Positions 1 to 6,581 of a stretch of DNA of 6,729 bases are shown in pieces. Positions within the stretch are counted from its first letter, which is position 1. The number at the start of each line of letters is the position of its first letter. Source of the stretch: Nitrospirota bacterium (GTDB taxonomy: Bacteria; Nitrospirota; 9FT-COMBO-42-15; HDB-SIOI813); NCBI GenBank assembly GCA_023248365.1, contig JAHFER010000092.1, positions 1-6,729 on the forward strand. Reading direction: 5' to 3'. The position numbers were made by a program, and so were the translations under genes. Below the pieces are notes generated by a model, which was not told the origin of the DNA, ran no database searches, and saw only the letters and a list, made by a program, of their open reading frames with translations.

Positions 1-1
1 G

Positions 2-739
2 ATCAGTGTAATTAGTTCGGTATCGTTAATAAGTATGCTCGGTGCGGCAACGGTATATGCTACACCGTCAACCCACATCTGGTCTCCATCTACAGATATG
101 CAACCGTATAAGGTAGTCCACTTAACCAATGATGTCTATGTCCCGGCAACTAAGGATGGGGCAGGTGGTCGTGTGGCGCCGACGATAAATCTTGGTTTAA
201 CAGTAGGTGTGCTCCCTTATGAGAAGATAAATATGGAGGTAGGGTTTGATGTTATTCAGAATGGAACAGCCGCAGATGCCAGCCCTGTCTATTATAACTT
301 AAAAGTTGGGACACCAGAGAATGGTTTGCTCAAGGGATTTCCTGCCATTGCTGTTGGGAGCTACCTGATAGGGACAAAAAGTAAGGTAACTGATTATAAC
401 GTGATGTATGGAAAGGTTGCAAAGACTGTCGGAAACATTGGAAAGGTGTCAGCCGGATTTTATTCAGGGAATGATAAGCTTTTATTGGATGATAAAGGGA
501 AGAAAGCTAATGACGGTGTTCTGTTATGCTGGGAAAGGACTATGACTGAAGTATCTGACAAGCTTTGGGTAGCTGTAGATTATATGGGAGGGAATAATGC
601 ACTTGGTACACTTAATGTTGGATTTGCATGGTCTTTTACCCCCAATATCAGCGTGATTTTAGGATATGACATGTTAAACAACCGGGACTTAACAGGTGTT
701 GCAGATACGGTTACTACTCAATTAGACATTAACTTTTAA
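2..739 (+). CDS. Outer-membrane beta-barrel (porin-like) protein, 5'-truncated
   Basis: The reading frame is open from base 2, and the first in-frame ATG (base 35) falls inside what looks like a signal peptide, so the true start is probably upstream of the window. The visible N-terminus is a Ser/Ile/Val/Leu-rich hydrophobic stretch ending in a signal-peptidase-I-like site, VYA before TPSTH (cleavage near base 62), giving a mature protein of about 225 residues. The mature part has alternating polar/hydrophobic strands rich in Gly, Tyr, Val and Asn with turn-like loops, and ends in QLDINF, a C-terminal Phe beta-signal typical of BAM-inserted barrels. No lipoprotein cysteine and no helical membrane segment is seen. 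I cannot assign a named family from the sequence. It lies 57 nt upstream of amt on the same strand, so it may share a transcript and help ammonium or another small solute cross the outer membrane; that role is inference. The barrel call is fairly firm, the substrate is unknown. Confidence 0.75.
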   Translation: MSVISSVSLISMLGAATVYATPSTHIWSPSTDMQPYKVVHLTNDVYVPATKDGAGGRVAPTINLGLTVGVLPYEKINMEVGFDVIQNGTAADASPVYYNLKVGTPENGLLKGFPAIAVGSYLIGTKSKVTDYNVMYGKVAKTVGNIGKVSAGFYSGNDKLLLDDKGKKANDGVLLCWERTMTEVSDKLWVAVDYMGGNNALGTLNVGFAWSFTPNISVILGYDMLNNRDLTGVADTVTTQLDINF

Positions 740-796
740 AGGATTTTCGGATGCATGTAGCACTAATAAACTTATAGTAAAGGAAGGAGTATTCCA

Positions 797-2416
797 ATGA
801 GCAGGGAAAGTAAAACAGGAAAAATTTTAAACAGGGGGATCTATCTCAGGAGGGCGTTAATGCTCTTTGTCCTGATGGTCTTAACAACAATGTTTTTATC
901 TGCAACAGTGTTTGCTGATGAGCCGCCCAAGCCGGATCCATCCGGTGCAACTATTGGAGGTGCAGCGGATGTTGTCGGCGCTACTGCCGGCGCACCTACG
1001 GCAGATGATATGAAAAATATGGCTGCGAATGAACCGCTTGCAGCAAAACTTGCAGACGTTGTAGGGCACAACAGAATAGCCATAAACGTTGTATGGATGC
1101 TCATCTGCGGATTCCTTGTAATGTTTATGCAGGCGGGATTTGCCATGGCTGAGACAGGTTTTACAGGTGCGAAAAATGCGGGACATACCATGGCAATGAA
1201 TTTTATGGTCTATGGCATAGGTATACTCGGTTACTGGATCTGCGGATTTGCCCTTCAGATGGGCGGGGTAGGCGCTATTGCATCATTAGGCGGCGGAGGT
1301 GGATTGAATGGCGAATTTGTCATACACCTGTTTGGTCATGACTTTGGTTTATTCGGCACAAAGGGCTTTTTTCTTACAGGCGTTGCGTATGATGCGATAA
1401 TCTTCTCAATCTTCCTCTTCCAGATGGTATTTATGGATACTACTGCTACGATACCAACAGGTTCAATGGCGGAGAGGTGGACATTTAAGTCTTTTATAAT
1501 CTATGCATTCTTTATCTCGATGTTTGTATATCCGCTTTATGGAAACTGGGTGTGGGGAGGCGGATGGTTATCTCAACTGGGGAAGAATTTTGGATTAGGC
1601 CACGGCGTTGTGGATTTTGCAGGATCTTCTGTTGTTCACATGACAGGCGGTGTTGCGGGACTTGTGGGGGCCATGATTCTTGGGCCGAGATTGGGTAAGT
1701 ACAGGGCTGATGGAAAACCAAATGCCATGCCAGGCCATCATATTCCAATGGCTATTACAGGCTGTTTTATCCTTGCCTTTGGCTGGTTCGGGTTTAACGC
1801 AGGTTCATCCCTTGCAGGAGGAGACTTAAGGATCGGGGTAGTAGCAGTAAATACCATGCTTGCATCAGCATCCGGTGCATTATTTTCAATGTTTTATATG
1901 TGGATTTCTTATGGTAAGCCGGATATCTCAATGGCTGCAAATGGTTTCCTTGCCGGCCTTGTCGCCATCACAGCGCCCTGTGCCTTTGTTAACTCAGTCT
2001 CTGCCGTTGTCATCGGCGCAGTTGCAGGTATATTGCTATGCCTTAGTGTACTCTTTGTCGAACGTGTCTTAAAAATAGATGACCCTGTTGGCGCGGTATC
2101 TGTTCATGGTGTAAATGGCGCATGGGGGATGGTGGCATTAGGTCTTTTTGCAGACGGTACTTACGGCGATGGATTAAACGGGGTTACCGGTACTGTAAGG
2201 GGATTATTTTATGGTGATGCATCGCAGTTTATGGCACAGATTAGCGGCGTGATTACCAACTTCATATTTGTCTTTGTCATAATGTTTGTCTTCTTTAAGG
2301 TACTTGATGCTATAGTTCCTCTAAGGGTTTCGGAAGAACTGGAGATGGAAGGACTTGACCAGAGTGAAGTATCAGTAACAGCATATCCTGATTTCAAAAT
2401 TCATAAGACTATATAG
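797..2416 (+). CDS. amt: Ammonium transporter Amt with N-terminal signal peptide
   Basis: Inner-membrane ammonium channel of the Amt/MEP/Rh family, 539 residues. The channel residues known from E. coli AmtB can be matched by eye: the twin pore histidines are His281 (DFAGSSVVH) and His437 (VHGVNGAWG), the ammonium-binding-site Trp148 and Ser219 correspond to Trp253 and Ser337, the phenyl gate Phe107/Phe215 to Phe212/Phe333, and the structural Asp160 to Asp273. The C-terminal tail keeps LRVSEELEMEGLD, the cytoplasmic region that couples subunits and contacts GlnK. The N-terminus is unusually long: basic residues, a hydrophobic stretch at 21-40 ending VFA before DE (likely signal-peptide cleavage), then an Ala/Gly/Pro-rich segment to about residue 85 before the first pore helix near 95-118. 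A Gly-rich insertion (about 155-190) enlarges an external loop. The start is supported by a strong AGGAAGGAG 7-8 nt upstream. The P-II gene follows after 16 nt, the classic amtB-glnK arrangement, so P-II gating is expected. Confidence 0.96.
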   Translation: MSRESKTGKILNRGIYLRRALMLFVLMVLTTMFLSATVFADEPPKPDPSGATIGGAADVVGATAGAPTADDMKNMAANEPLAAKLADVVGHNRIAINVVWMLICGFLVMFMQAGFAMAETGFTGAKNAGHTMAMNFMVYGIGILGYWICGFALQMGGVGAIASLGGGGGLNGEFVIHLFGHDFGLFGTKGFFLTGVAYDAIIFSIFLFQMVFMDTTATIPTGSMAERWTFKSFIIYAFFISMFVYPLYGNWVWGGGWLSQLGKNFGLGHGVVDFAGSSVVHMTGGVAGLVGAMILGPRLGKYRADGKPNAMPGHHIPMAITGCFILAFGWFGFNAGSSLAGGDLRIGVVAVNTMLASASGALFSMFYMWISYGKPDISMAANGFLAGLVAITAPCAFVNSVSAVVIGAVAGILLCLSVLFVERVLKIDDPVGAVSVHGVNGAWGMVALGLFADGTYGDGLNGVTGTVRGLFYGDASQFMAQISGVITNFIFVFVIMFVFFKVLDAIVPLRVSEELEMEGLDQSEVSVTAYPDFKIHKTI

Positions 2417-2421
2417 ATATT

Positions 2422-2427
2422 AGGGGG
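2422..2427 (+). promoter_or_regulatory. Ribosome binding site deciding the first P-II start
   Basis: AGGGGG lies 5 nt before the ATG at 2433 and 2 nt before the overlapping-codon alternative at 2430. The spacing favours 2433, which also gives the canonical MKKIEA start shared with the second copy. Confidence 0.5.
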
Positions 2428-2432
2428 AAATG

Positions 2433-2771
2433 ATGAAAAAGATAGAGGCGGTGATAAAGCCTTTTAAAATTGATGATGTAAAGAATGCCCTTAACAAGGC
2501 AGGGATTAACGGGATGACAGTATTTGAAGTAAAGGGATTCGGCAGGCAGAAGGGACATACTGAATTGTACAGGGGGGCGGAGTATGTGGTGGATTTTCTT
2601 CCAAAGACAAAGATAGAGATTGTTGTATCAGATGATATGGTTGAGAAGGTTATTTCAGCAATAGCCGACTCTGCAAAAACAGGCAAGCTGGGTGATGGAA
2701 AAATCTTTATCTCAGATGTGGTTGAGGCAGTGAGGATAAGGACAGGGGAAAGAGGCGATGATGCAATATAA
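2433..2771 (+). CDS. glnK: Nitrogen regulatory protein P-II (GlnK-like), first copy
   Basis: P-II signal transducer, 112 residues from the second of two adjacent ATGs. The homotrimer binds ATP/ADP and 2-oxoglutarate and regulates partners through its T-loop. Family features visible: the MKKIEAVIKPF N-terminus, a T-loop containing YRGAEY with Tyr46 and the uridylylation-site Tyr51, the 2-oxoglutarate/Mg-associated Gln39, Lys58 in FLPK, the B-loop TGKLGDGKIF (83-92), and the C-loop RIRTGERGDDAI with Arg101/Arg103. Start choice: the purine run AGGGGG (2422-2427) is 5 nt from the ATG at 2433 but only 2 nt from the ATG at 2430, and 112 residues is the family's usual length; starting at 2430 would add one Met. 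It sits 16 nt after amt, so it is probably co-transcribed and is the likeliest plug for the Amt pore at high nitrogen. Whether it should be called GlnK or GlnB cannot be settled from sequence alone; the name follows linkage to amt. Confidence 0.96.
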   Translation: MKKIEAVIKPFKIDDVKNALNKAGINGMTVFEVKGFGRQKGHTELYRGAEYVVDFLPKTKIEIVVSDDMVEKVISAIADSAKTGKLGDGKIFISDVVEAVRIRTGERGDDAI

Positions 2772-2933
2772 CCCCAATTGCAAAATAGTCTTTACAATTT
2801 AATTCCCTTTTGCTAATCTTTTGTAGCAATTTGGTGGAGTGATTGTCAGTAACATTATCTATAATAACTATGAGAGATGATTATTGTTTTCTCTGTGTGC
2901 TCTGTGGTTAATTTTTAAATCAGGAGGTGAGGT
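2772..2933 (+). other. Intergenic spacer between the two P-II genes, possible internal promoter
   Basis: This 162-nt A/T-rich gap has no coding frame I can support. It contains TATAAT at 2860-2865, a perfect match to the sigma-70 -10 hexamer, but no good -35 at 16-18 nt: TTGTCA at 2843-2848 is only 11 nt away. GCAAAA (2780-2785) and TTTTGC (2808-2813) form a weak inverted repeat without a clear terminator tail. CTCTGTG occurs twice with period 9 (2891-2897 and 2900-2906). I saw no sigma-54 GG-N10-GC element with convincing flanks. A strong AGGAGG at 2922-2927 serves the downstream gene. A separate promoter for the second P-II gene is plausible but unproven. Confidence 0.3.
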
Positions 2934-3272
2934 ATGAAAAAGATAGAGGCCATAATAAAGCCATTTAAATTAGATGAGGTTAAAGATGCCTTGAGCAAGA
3001 TTGGTATTAAGGGGAATACAGTGACAGAGGTTAAGGGCTTCGGAAGACAGAAAGGGCATACAGAGTTGTACAGGGGTGCGGAATATGTTGTAGACTTTCT
3101 CCCGAAGATAAAACTTGAAGTTGTAGTTGCTGATGACATGGTTGAAAAGGTAATAGAGACTATTGTATCTACCGCAAAGACAGGAAGAATCGGTGACGGT
3201 AAGATCTTTGTTACCAATGTTGAAGAGATTGTGCGTATCAGGACAGGGGAGCGCGGAGAGGACGCGATATAA
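2934..3272 (+). CDS. glnB: Nitrogen regulatory protein P-II (GlnB-like), second copy
   Basis: A second 112-residue P-II protein, aligned without gaps to the first copy; by hand count they differ at 26 positions (about 77% identical). Residues 32-58, covering the whole T-loop with Tyr46, Tyr51 and Lys58, are identical, as are the C-loop arginines. The B-loop differs conservatively (TGRIGDGKIF). Most changes are at 7-31, 59-66, 75-86 and 93-99. The first 17 nucleotides of both genes are the same, consistent with tandem duplication. The start has a strong AGGAGG 6 nt upstream. Downstream, nadE starts after 28 nt, so this copy and nadE are likely co-expressed, which makes it the natural candidate to regulate NadE and the GlnA modification cascade; that division of labour from the amt-linked copy is inference. 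Uridylylation at Tyr51 by a GlnD-type enzyme is expected from the family; GlnD is not in this window. Confidence 0.96.
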   Translation: MKKIEAIIKPFKLDEVKDALSKIGIKGNTVTEVKGFGRQKGHTELYRGAEYVVDFLPKIKLEVVVADDMVEKVIETIVSTAKTGRIGDGKIFVTNVEEIVRIRTGERGEDAI

Positions 3273-3298
3273 AATTAAAAATCAAAAATTAAAAATCA
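3271..3298 (+). repeat. Two tandem copies of a 14-bp A/T-rich direct repeat
   Basis: AAAATTAAAAATCA occurs twice in perfect tandem (3271-3284 and 3285-3298) and fills the whole gap between the second P-II gene and nadE; its first two bases belong to the P-II stop codon. It leaves no Shine-Dalgarno for nadE. Whether it is a local slippage product or a member of a dispersed A/T-rich spacer repeat cannot be told from one site. Confidence 0.8.
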
Positions 3299-3300
3299 AA

Positions 3301-5076
3301 ATGTCGGAAAAGCAAACTATTCGCATAGGCTTAGCCCAGATAAATGCACGTGTAGGGGATCTGAAAGGTAATGTAGAAAAGATTATTAAATTTGCAGAAG
3401 ATGCAGCGAAGATAGGAGTTGACATACTCTCCTTCCCTGAACTTGCAATTACCGGTTATCCTCCTGAAGATCTCTTGCTGAAATCGAAATTTGTGGATGA
3501 TAATATTGCTGCCCTCGGAGTGATTGCAAAAAAGACCGCATCTATAGATATGGCCATAGTGGTTGGGTTTGTTGATAAAAAGGATGATATATATAATGCA
3601 GCCGCAGTTTTAAACAGAGGGAAGATTGCAGGGATATATCACAAGAACTATCTTCCGAATTACGGTGTGTTTGATGAGAAGCGTTATTTTAAAAGCGGTA
3701 CAGGATGTTCAATCTTTATAATCCGGGGCGTTCCTGTTGGAATTAATATATGCGAGGATATATGGTATCCTGAGGGGCCGAGCATGACCCAGGCCCTGGC
3801 AGGCGCACAGCTTATTGTTAATATAAATTCATCTCCGTATCATGCAGGTAAGTGGCGGTTCAGAGAACGTATGGTTTCTACCCGAGCCTCAGATAATACC
3901 GTTTTCATCGCATATACGAACATGGTGGGCGGTCAGGATGAGCTTGTCTTTGGCGGGCACAGTATGATCTTTAATCCAAAAGGCGAATTAATAGCACGGG
4001 GTAAACAGTTTGAAGAAGATATTATAACGGCTGATCTTGATTTAAAAATGGTGGATATTGCAAGGTTACGTGACCCGAGGAGAAGGTCGGTAATGTTTTC
4101 TCCGGAAATAGTCTCTAATGTTAAAACAGTGAATGTGTCACTTGCTGTAATGGGTGCTATAACGGGTGCAGTAACAGGAAAACGGAAGCCCAAAATTATG
4201 TCAGAGGCTGTGGAGCCTCTTGACCCTGTGGAAGAGGTATATCAGGCGTTAGTCCTTGGAACAAGAGACTATGTTCAGAAGAACGGGTTTAAAAAGGCTG
4301 TAATAGGATTGAGCGGCGGCATAGATTCAGCCCTTGTTGCGGTTGTTGCAGTTGATGCACTCGGAAAGAAGAATGTAACCGGCGTCTTTATGCCATCTCA
4401 GTATACCATGCCTGAGAGCGGTGAAGATGTGGATGCACTGGTTCAGAATCTCGGTATAAAATTACTGACAATACCAATAAACGATATTTTTAAGATATAT
4501 ATTGATAATTTATCAAAGGAATTTGCCGGTATGAAACCGGATATTACAGAAGAGAATATTCAGGCAAGGATTCGAGGAAACATTATGATGGCGCTGTCAA
4601 ATAAGTTTAACTGGCTTGTGCTGACTACCGGCAATAAGAGTGAAATGAGTGTCGGGTATGCCACGCTTTACGGTGACATGGCAGGCGGGTTTGCTGTTAT
4701 AAAGGACGTCCCAAAGACACTTGTTTATGAGCTTGTGAAATACAGAAACCGTTGTGATAAAACAGGCCTGCCGCCTGTTCCTGAACGTGTGCTTCTTAAA
4801 GAGCCTACAGCAGAACTTCGACCGGGACAGAAGGACAGCGATACACTACCGCCGTATGATATATTAGACCCGATACTGAATGCCTATGTAGAGGAAGACA
4901 GATCAATAAAAGAGATTGCAGATATGGGGTTTGATGAAAAGATGGTGGCAAAGGTGGTTTCAATGGTTGACCGCAGTGAGTATAAAAGAAGGCAGGCCCC
5001 GCCCGGGATTAAGATTACACCGAGGGCATTTGGTAAGGATTGGAGAGTACCTATAACAAACGGGTATAAAAGATAG
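3301..5076 (+). CDS. nadE: Glutamine-dependent NAD+ synthetase
   Basis: Catalyses the last step of NAD+ synthesis: deamido-NAD (nicotinate adenine dinucleotide), ATP and glutamine give NAD+, AMP, pyrophosphate and glutamate. The 591-residue protein is cytoplasmic and has the two expected domains. The N-terminal nitrilase-type glutaminase (about 7-270) shows the Glu47-Lys115-Cys151 triad in FPELAITGYPPEDL, YHKNYLPNYGVFDEKRYF and NICEDIW. After a linker (about 285-305), the ammonia-dependent synthetase domain has the ATP-pyrophosphatase loop SGGIDSAL (338-345), then TTGNKSEMSVGYATLYGDM (442-460) and KEPTAELRPGQKDSDTLPPYD (500-520). It is complete, with no visible frameshift. The frame stays open upstream to 3163, but that part lies inside the P-II gene in another frame; conserved sequence begins right after the ATG at 3301, so that start is chosen despite lacking a Shine-Dalgarno. 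Translation may depend on coupling to the P-II stop 28 nt upstream. Its position between P-II and glnA suggests regulation by nitrogen status. Confidence 0.96.
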   Translation: MSEKQTIRIGLAQINARVGDLKGNVEKIIKFAEDAAKIGVDILSFPELAITGYPPEDLLLKSKFVDDNIAALGVIAKKTASIDMAIVVGFVDKKDDIYNAAAVLNRGKIAGIYHKNYLPNYGVFDEKRYFKSGTGCSIFIIRGVPVGINICEDIWYPEGPSMTQALAGAQLIVNINSSPYHAGKWRFRERMVSTRASDNTVFIAYTNMVGGQDELVFGGHSMIFNPKGELIARGKQFEEDIITADLDLKMVDIARLRDPRRRSVMFSPEIVSNVKTVNVSLAVMGAITGAVTGKRKPKIMSEAVEPLDPVEEVYQALVLGTRDYVQKNGFKKAVIGLSGGIDSALVAVVAVDALGKKNVTGVFMPSQYTMPESGEDVDALVQNLGIKLLTIPINDIFKIYIDNLSKEFAGMKPDITEENIQARIRGNIMMALSNKFNWLVLTTGNKSEMSVGYATLYGDMAGGFAVIKDVPKTLVYELVKYRNRCDKTGLPPVPERVLLKEPTAELRPGQKDSDTLPPYDILDPILNAYVEEDRSIKEIADMGFDEKMVAKVVSMVDRSEYKRRQAPPGIKITPRAFGKDWRVPITNGYKR

Positions 5077-5079
5077 GTA

Positions 5080-5123
5080 AATCCCCCCATCTCCCCTTTA
5101 AAAAAGGGGGGGCAGTGGGGATT
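5080..5123 (+). repeat. G/C-run palindromic repeat between nadE and glnA
   Basis: A nested inverted repeat. The inner stem pairs CCCCTTT (5093-5099) with AAAGGGG (5103-5109) around an AAA loop; the outer arms AATCCCC (5080-5086) and GGGGATT (5117-5123) are also complementary. No T-run follows, so it is not a textbook intrinsic terminator, though a transcript would fold strongly here and could attenuate read-through into glnA or stabilise an upstream mRNA end. It resembles the C-run/G-run palindromic intergenic repeats common in many bacterial genomes, and shares sequence with the element after glnA. Confidence 0.7.
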
Positions 5124-5149
5124 AAACAAAGTAACCCTTAAATTTTAAA

Positions 5150-5155
5150 AGGAGG
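5150..5155 (+). promoter_or_regulatory. Ribosome binding site of glnA
   Basis: AGGAGG lies 10 nt before the ATG at 5166. It is a strong Shine-Dalgarno at slightly long spacing and fixes the glnA start. It implies efficient independent initiation, in contrast to nadE upstream. Confidence 0.7.
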
Positions 5156-5165
5156 TAAGTCAAAA

Positions 5166-6578
5166 ATGACACCACGTGAGGTAGTGGAGTTTGCAAAGAA
5201 GAACAAGGCAGTTATGGTGGATATGAGGTTTATGGATTTTCCAGGTGTATGGCAGCACTTTTCTGTTCCGGTTAATGTACTTGAGGTCTCCTTATTTGAG
5301 GATGGACTGGGATTTGATGGATCCAGTATCCGCGGCTGGCAGGCAATAAATAACAGTGATATGCTTGTAATTCCGGATCCTGATTCAGCATATATGGACC
5401 CGTTTTGTGAGCATCCTACCTTAACATTAATCTGTAATGTTATAGACCCGATTACAAGGGAACACTACAGCAGGGACCCGCGCTATATTGCACAGAAGGC
5501 AGAGGCATATCTGAAGTCCACAAAGATAGCCGACACTATTTATATGGGACCTGAGGCTGAGTTCTTTGTATTTGATGACGTGCGTTATGAACAGAATGAA
5601 CATTGCGGGTTCTACTATATTGATTCAGTAGAGGGGCAGTGGAATACTGGAAGAGATGAGAAGCCAAACCTTGGATATAAGCCGAGATACAAAGAAGGAT
5701 ATTTCCCTGTTCCTCCTGTAGACACATTTCAGGACCTAAGGACAGAGATGGTTCTGACAATGCAGAAATGTGGTATTCAGATTGAGGCCCAGCATCATGA
5801 GGTTGCTACAGCAGGACAGAATGAGATTGATATGAGATTTAATACCCTTACTGCGATTGCAGATAGTATGCTTATCTACAAGTATATTGTTAAGATGGTT
5901 GCAAGGAAACATAATAAGACAGCAACCTTTATGCCCAAGCCGATTTTTGGTGATAACGGTTCAGGTATGCACGTGCATCAGAGCCTGTGGAAAGGCGGCA
6001 AAGCGCTTTTTGCAGGTAATGAATATGCAGGTCTGAGCCAGATGGCGCTTTATTATATCGGAGGCATACTCAAACATGCGCCTGCACTTGCAGCGCTGAC
6101 ATCTCCAACAACAAATTCATACAGGAGATTAGTGCCAGGATTTGAAGCGCCGGTTAATCTTGCTTATTCAAGCAGAAACAGGAGCGCATCTATAAGAATC
6201 CCGATGTATTCAGCCAGTCCAAAGGCAAAGAGGGTAGAGGTAAGGTTCCCTGATGCATCATGTAATCCATATCTTGCATTCTCCGCCATGTTGATGGCAG
6301 GACTTGACGGCGTAGAGAATAAGATAGATCCGGGTGCCCCGCTTGATAAGGACATTTATGATATGAAGCCTGAAGAGCTTACAGATATCCCTTCACTCCC
6401 GGCGTCACTTGATGAGGCATTGACACATCTGGAGAATGACAAGGACTTCCTCCTCAAAGGCGGAGTCTTTACAGAAGACGTCTTAGAGACATGGATTACC
6501 TACAAGAGGACAAAAGAGGTGGATGCAATGAGGCTGAGACCGCATCCGCATGAATTTAATCTGTACTACGATATTTAA
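5166..6578 (+). CDS. glnA: Glutamine synthetase type I (GSI-beta-like)
   Basis: Makes glutamine from glutamate, ammonia and ATP, the main ammonium-assimilating reaction; a cytoplasmic dodecamer in this family. At 470 residues it has the usual GSI length. Visible motifs: the beta-grasp signature FDGSSIRGWQ (50-59) with Asp51, GPEAEFF with metal ligands Glu130/Glu132, HHEVATAGQNE with Glu212 and Glu220, the ATP-binding signature KPIFGDNGSGMHVHQSLW (258-275) with His269, the stretch NSYRRLVPGFEAPV (317-330) containing flap residue Glu327, and RVEVRFPD with Glu358. IYDMKPEEL places Tyr398 where E. coli GS has its adenylylated Tyr397, so regulation by a GlnE-type adenylyltransferase under P-II control is likely; glnE is not in the window. 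It is the last gene of the cluster, 89 nt after nadE, with its own strong Shine-Dalgarno and palindromic repeats on both sides. All key catalytic residues are present. Confidence 0.97.
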   Translation: MTPREVVEFAKKNKAVMVDMRFMDFPGVWQHFSVPVNVLEVSLFEDGLGFDGSSIRGWQAINNSDMLVIPDPDSAYMDPFCEHPTLTLICNVIDPITREHYSRDPRYIAQKAEAYLKSTKIADTIYMGPEAEFFVFDDVRYEQNEHCGFYYIDSVEGQWNTGRDEKPNLGYKPRYKEGYFPVPPVDTFQDLRTEMVLTMQKCGIQIEAQHHEVATAGQNEIDMRFNTLTAIADSMLIYKYIVKMVARKHNKTATFMPKPIFGDNGSGMHVHQSLWKGGKALFAGNEYAGLSQMALYYIGGILKHAPALAALTSPTTNSYRRLVPGFEAPVNLAYSSRNRSASIRIPMYSASPKAKRVEVRFPDASCNPYLAFSAMLMAGLDGVENKIDPGAPLDKDIYDMKPEELTDIPSLPASLDEALTHLENDKDFLLKGGVFTEDVLETWITYKRTKEVDAMRLRPHPHEFNLYYDI

Positions 6579-6581
6579 TAT

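Noticed and set aside
740..796. Possible sigma-54 promoter upstream of amt (GG at 748-749, GC near 759-760).
   Set aside because: The spacing is GG-N9-GC rather than GG-N10-GC, and the flanking bases do not match TGGCAC or TTGCA.
841..1191. Minus-strand open frames opposite amt (including 841-1191 and 896-1186).
   Set aside because: They are antisense shadows of a highly conserved gene, with no Shine-Dalgarno and no recognisable protein.
2420..3217. Two similar minus-strand open frames opposite the two P-II genes (2420-2686 and 2915-3217).
   Set aside because: Their resemblance to each other follows from the homology of the P-II genes on the other strand; it is not evidence of a paired antisense gene.
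3163..3300. In-frame upstream extension of nadE adding 46 residues inside the second P-II gene.
   Set aside because: It overlaps the P-II gene in another frame for 110 nt and then translates the A/T repeat into a Lys/Ile-rich stretch. NadE homology begins just after the ATG at 3301.
5080..5123. Intrinsic terminator between nadE and glnA.
   Set aside because: The hairpin is strong, but A-rich sequence rather than a T-run follows, so I list it as a repeat with possible attenuation, not a terminator.
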